In this document: one piece after another, positions 9,848 to 11,146 of the stretch
Layout: each line of letters opens with the position of its first letter
Numbering within the stretch: position 1 is the stretch's first letter
Origin: Pseudomonadota bacterium
Lineage (GTDB): Bacteria > Pseudomonadota > Gammaproteobacteria > Xanthomonadales > Xanthomonadaceae
Direction: 5' to 3'
Assembly: GCA_023423675.1 (NCBI GenBank)
Contig: JAFAFD010000166.1
Span: forward strand, 1 to 11,146
Length of the DNA: 11,146 nucleotides
Position numbers and translations under genes: made by a program
The notes under the pieces: generated by a model
Told to the model about the DNA's origin: nothing
The model's input: only the letters and a program-made list of their open reading frames with translations
Databases searched by the model: none

Positions 9848-10975
9848 ATGACTTCTTCCCCCCATCGCGTGCAGGGCCTCAACAACGACGAGGTTGCTGC
9901 CGACTGGCCGGCGATCAGCGCCGACGAAGTGGCGTGGCTGTGCACGCAGTACCCGGCACTGGCGGCGGACAGCACGCTGCACTGGCACAGCCCGCGCCCG
10001 CTGTCGGCGGCGGCGATCGTGCAGGGCGCGATGGGCCGGGTGTTCATCAAGCGCCACCACCACAGCGTGCGGAGCGCTGCCTGCCTGCAGGAAGAACACC
10101 GTTTCATCGCCCATCTGGCCGCGTACGGCGTGCCGGTGGTGCAGGTGCTGGCCACCGCTGATGGCGCGACCGCCGTCGAGCACGGGCCGTGGACCTACGA
10201 GCTGCACGCGGTCGGCGCAGGCGCGGACCTGTACCGCGATGCGGTGTCGTGGTCGCTGCTGACCGACAGCGCGCAGGCACTGCAGGCCGGGCGCACGCTG
10301 GCGCGCCTGCACCAGGCCTCGGCCAGTTTCCACGCGCCCCAGCGCAGCACCCACATCCTGGTGGCCCGCGACGACCTGATCCGCGCCGAGGATCCCATCA
10401 CCGCGCTGCAGGCCGACCTGCCGAATCGCCCCGGCCTGGCCCGTTACCTGGCGCGCATTCCCTGGCAGGCGCAGCTGCGCGCGGAGGTGCTGCCCTGGCA
10501 CAAGGGCCTGTCCACGCGACTGCGCGACGAGCCACGGCTGTGGGCGCACAACGATTGGCATGTCTCCAACCTGCTGTGGGATGCCGACGGCGCGGTGGCC
10601 ACCGTGCTGGATTTCGGCCTGGCCTCGCCCACCAGCGCGCTGTTCGACCTGGCCACCGCCATCGAGCGCAACGCCGTGGCCTGGCTGGAACTGGAGCGCG
10701 GCGACGACGCCGTGCGCATCGACATCGCCCTGGCCCTGCTGCAGGGCTACCGCGAGGTACTGCCGCTGTCGGCCGGGCGCGTGCAGCTGCTGGCCGACCT
10801 GTTGCCGATGGTCCATTTCGACTTCGCACTGTCCGAAGTGGAGTATTTCGAAGGCATCACCGGCTCCACCGCCAATGCCGACGTGGCCTGGCACCCGTTC
10901 ATGCTGGGGCACCCGGCGTGGTTCCACACGAAGGCAGGCCAGGCCTTGCTGCAGGCGCTGCGCGCGGCCGCGTGA
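9848..10975 (+). CDS. APH/choline-kinase-fold phosphotransferase
   Basis: A 375-aa cytoplasmic protein of the phosphotransferase family PF01636 (aminoglycoside, choline and homoserine kinase-like fold). The N-lobe has the likely ATP-binding Lys68 in VFIKRH and an acidic pair, Glu82/Glu83. The C-lobe has the Brenner-type loop HNDWHVSNLLW, with catalytic Asp236 and Asn241, and the metal-binding Asp255 in VLDFGLASP. These residues suggest an active ATP-dependent kinase. The substrate is unknown: many members act on metabolites or are stress-response kinases, and a drug-resistance role should not be assumed. An in-frame ATG at 9806 would add 14 residues (MRSLGDSFPG...); neither start has a clear Shine-Dalgarno, and 9848 is preferred because conserved-looking sequence starts after it. 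The gene lies between an intrinsic terminator and the second palindromic repeat, so it is probably transcribed alone. Confidence 0.87.
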   Translation: MTSSPHRVQGLNNDEVAADWPAISADEVAWLCTQYPALAADSTLHWHSPRPLSAAAIVQGAMGRVFIKRHHHSVRSAACLQEEHRFIAHLAAYGVPVVQVLATADGATAVEHGPWTYELHAVGAGADLYRDAVSWSLLTDSAQALQAGRTLARLHQASASFHAPQRSTHILVARDDLIRAEDPITALQADLPNRPGLARYLARIPWQAQLRAEVLPWHKGLSTRLRDEPRLWAHNDWHVSNLLWDADGAVATVLDFGLASPTSALFDLATAIERNAVAWLELERGDDAVRIDIALALLQGYREVLPLSAGRVQLLADLLPMVHFDFALSEVEYFEGITGSTANADVAWHPFMLGHPAWFHTKAGQALLQALRAAA

Positions 10976-10986
10976 GGCCAGGTGCT

Positions 10987-11025
10987 GGGGTCGGATCCCT
11001 TCCCAACGGGAAGGGCTCTGACCCT
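10987..11025. repeat. Palindromic intergenic repeat, copy 2
   Basis: GGGGTCGGATCCCTTCCC (10987-11004) and GGGAAGGGCTCTGACCCT (11008-11025) pair along 18 bases with one mismatch and two G-T pairs, around the loop AAC. It starts 12 bases after the phosphotransferase stop and matches copy 1 at 9055-9093 in sequence and orientation. The right end overlaps a second possible stem, CCTGAGG/CCTCAGG (11023-11029 and 11044-11050). GTTTTCCT follows at 11039-11046, and the same octamer follows copy 1 at 9112-9119. Confidence 0.75.
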
Positions 11026-11057
11026 GAGGTATCCCCACGTTTTCCTCAGGCAGAGCA

Positions 11058-11146
11058 ATGGCTTACGCAACCGGCTCTGGAAACAAGTGCGCGCATGCCG
11101 CAGCCTTCAAGGTGACTAAACCAAAAGAAGAATGCGGTCATGCGCG
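11058..11146 (+). CDS. Possible 5' end of a gene running off the right edge
   Basis: From ATG 11058 the frame stays open for 29 full codons to the window end (MAYATGSGNKCAHAAAFKVT and on). Only a weak AGG (11048-11050) lies upstream. The third-position G/C content is clearly lower than in the neighbouring genes, so this may equally be intergenic, AT-richer promoter DNA for a gene starting at ATG 11132 or 11140 or beyond. No family is recognised. Confidence 0.15.
   Translation, partial: MAYATGSGNKCAHAAAFKVTKPKEECGHA

Noticed and set aside
9848..10975. Calling the phosphotransferase an aminoglycoside-resistance enzyme
   Set aside because: Only the general fold motifs are visible; these are shared with many metabolite kinases, and no substrate-specific feature supports drug modification.

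Overview
The window is high-GC DNA, with G or C at most third codon positions, from a gammaproteobacterium of the Xanthomonadaceae, most likely the Stenotrophomonas maltophilia group. Three things point there. The first is an effector-like protein ending in an XVIPCD-type domain, the signal for the Xanthomonadales bacteria-killing type IV secretion system. The second is a pair of short palindromic intergenic repeats of the kind common in Stenotrophomonas. The third is the overall codon style. The species is an inference; nothing in the window names it.

Layout. Positions 1-975 hold the C-terminal part of electron transfer flavoprotein-ubiquinone oxidoreductase. A perfect hairpin follows, then a lipid-anchored class I cytochrome c (1041-1442). 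Its stop lies 8 bases from the stop of a convergent 1202-aa BvgS/EvgS-type hybrid sensor kinase (5059 to 1451, minus strand). Divergent from the kinase, 76 bases away, is a LuxR/NarL-type response regulator (5136-5774). Next on the plus strand come an unrecognised lipoprotein (5991-6932), a 104-base leader with potential structure, and a 669-aa peptidoglycan-hydrolase-like protein with a C-terminal XVIPCD-like region (7037-9046). After a palindromic repeat and a 240-base spacer with two sets of direct repeats lie a small exported glycine-zipper protein (9334-9705), an intrinsic terminator, a phosphotransferase of the APH/choline kinase fold (9848-10975), and a second copy of the palindromic repeat. 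The last ~90 bases may hold the start of another gene.

How the genes may work together. The strongest functional unit is lipoprotein plus hydrolase, read as a candidate toxin-immunity pair for T4SS-mediated killing of rival bacteria. The hydrolase joins a lysozyme/SLT-like domain, an NlpC/P60-like Cys-His domain and a peptidoglycan-binding domain to the secretion signal, and it has no signal peptide. The lipoprotein would sit in the periplasm, where an immunity protein against such a toxin is needed. The kinase and regulator form a likely phosphorelay (His702 to Asp998 to His1146 to regulator Asp55). Their target is unknown, and control of the neighbouring pair is speculation. The ETF-QO, cytochrome, glycine-zipper and phosphotransferase genes look like ordinary chromosomal genes.
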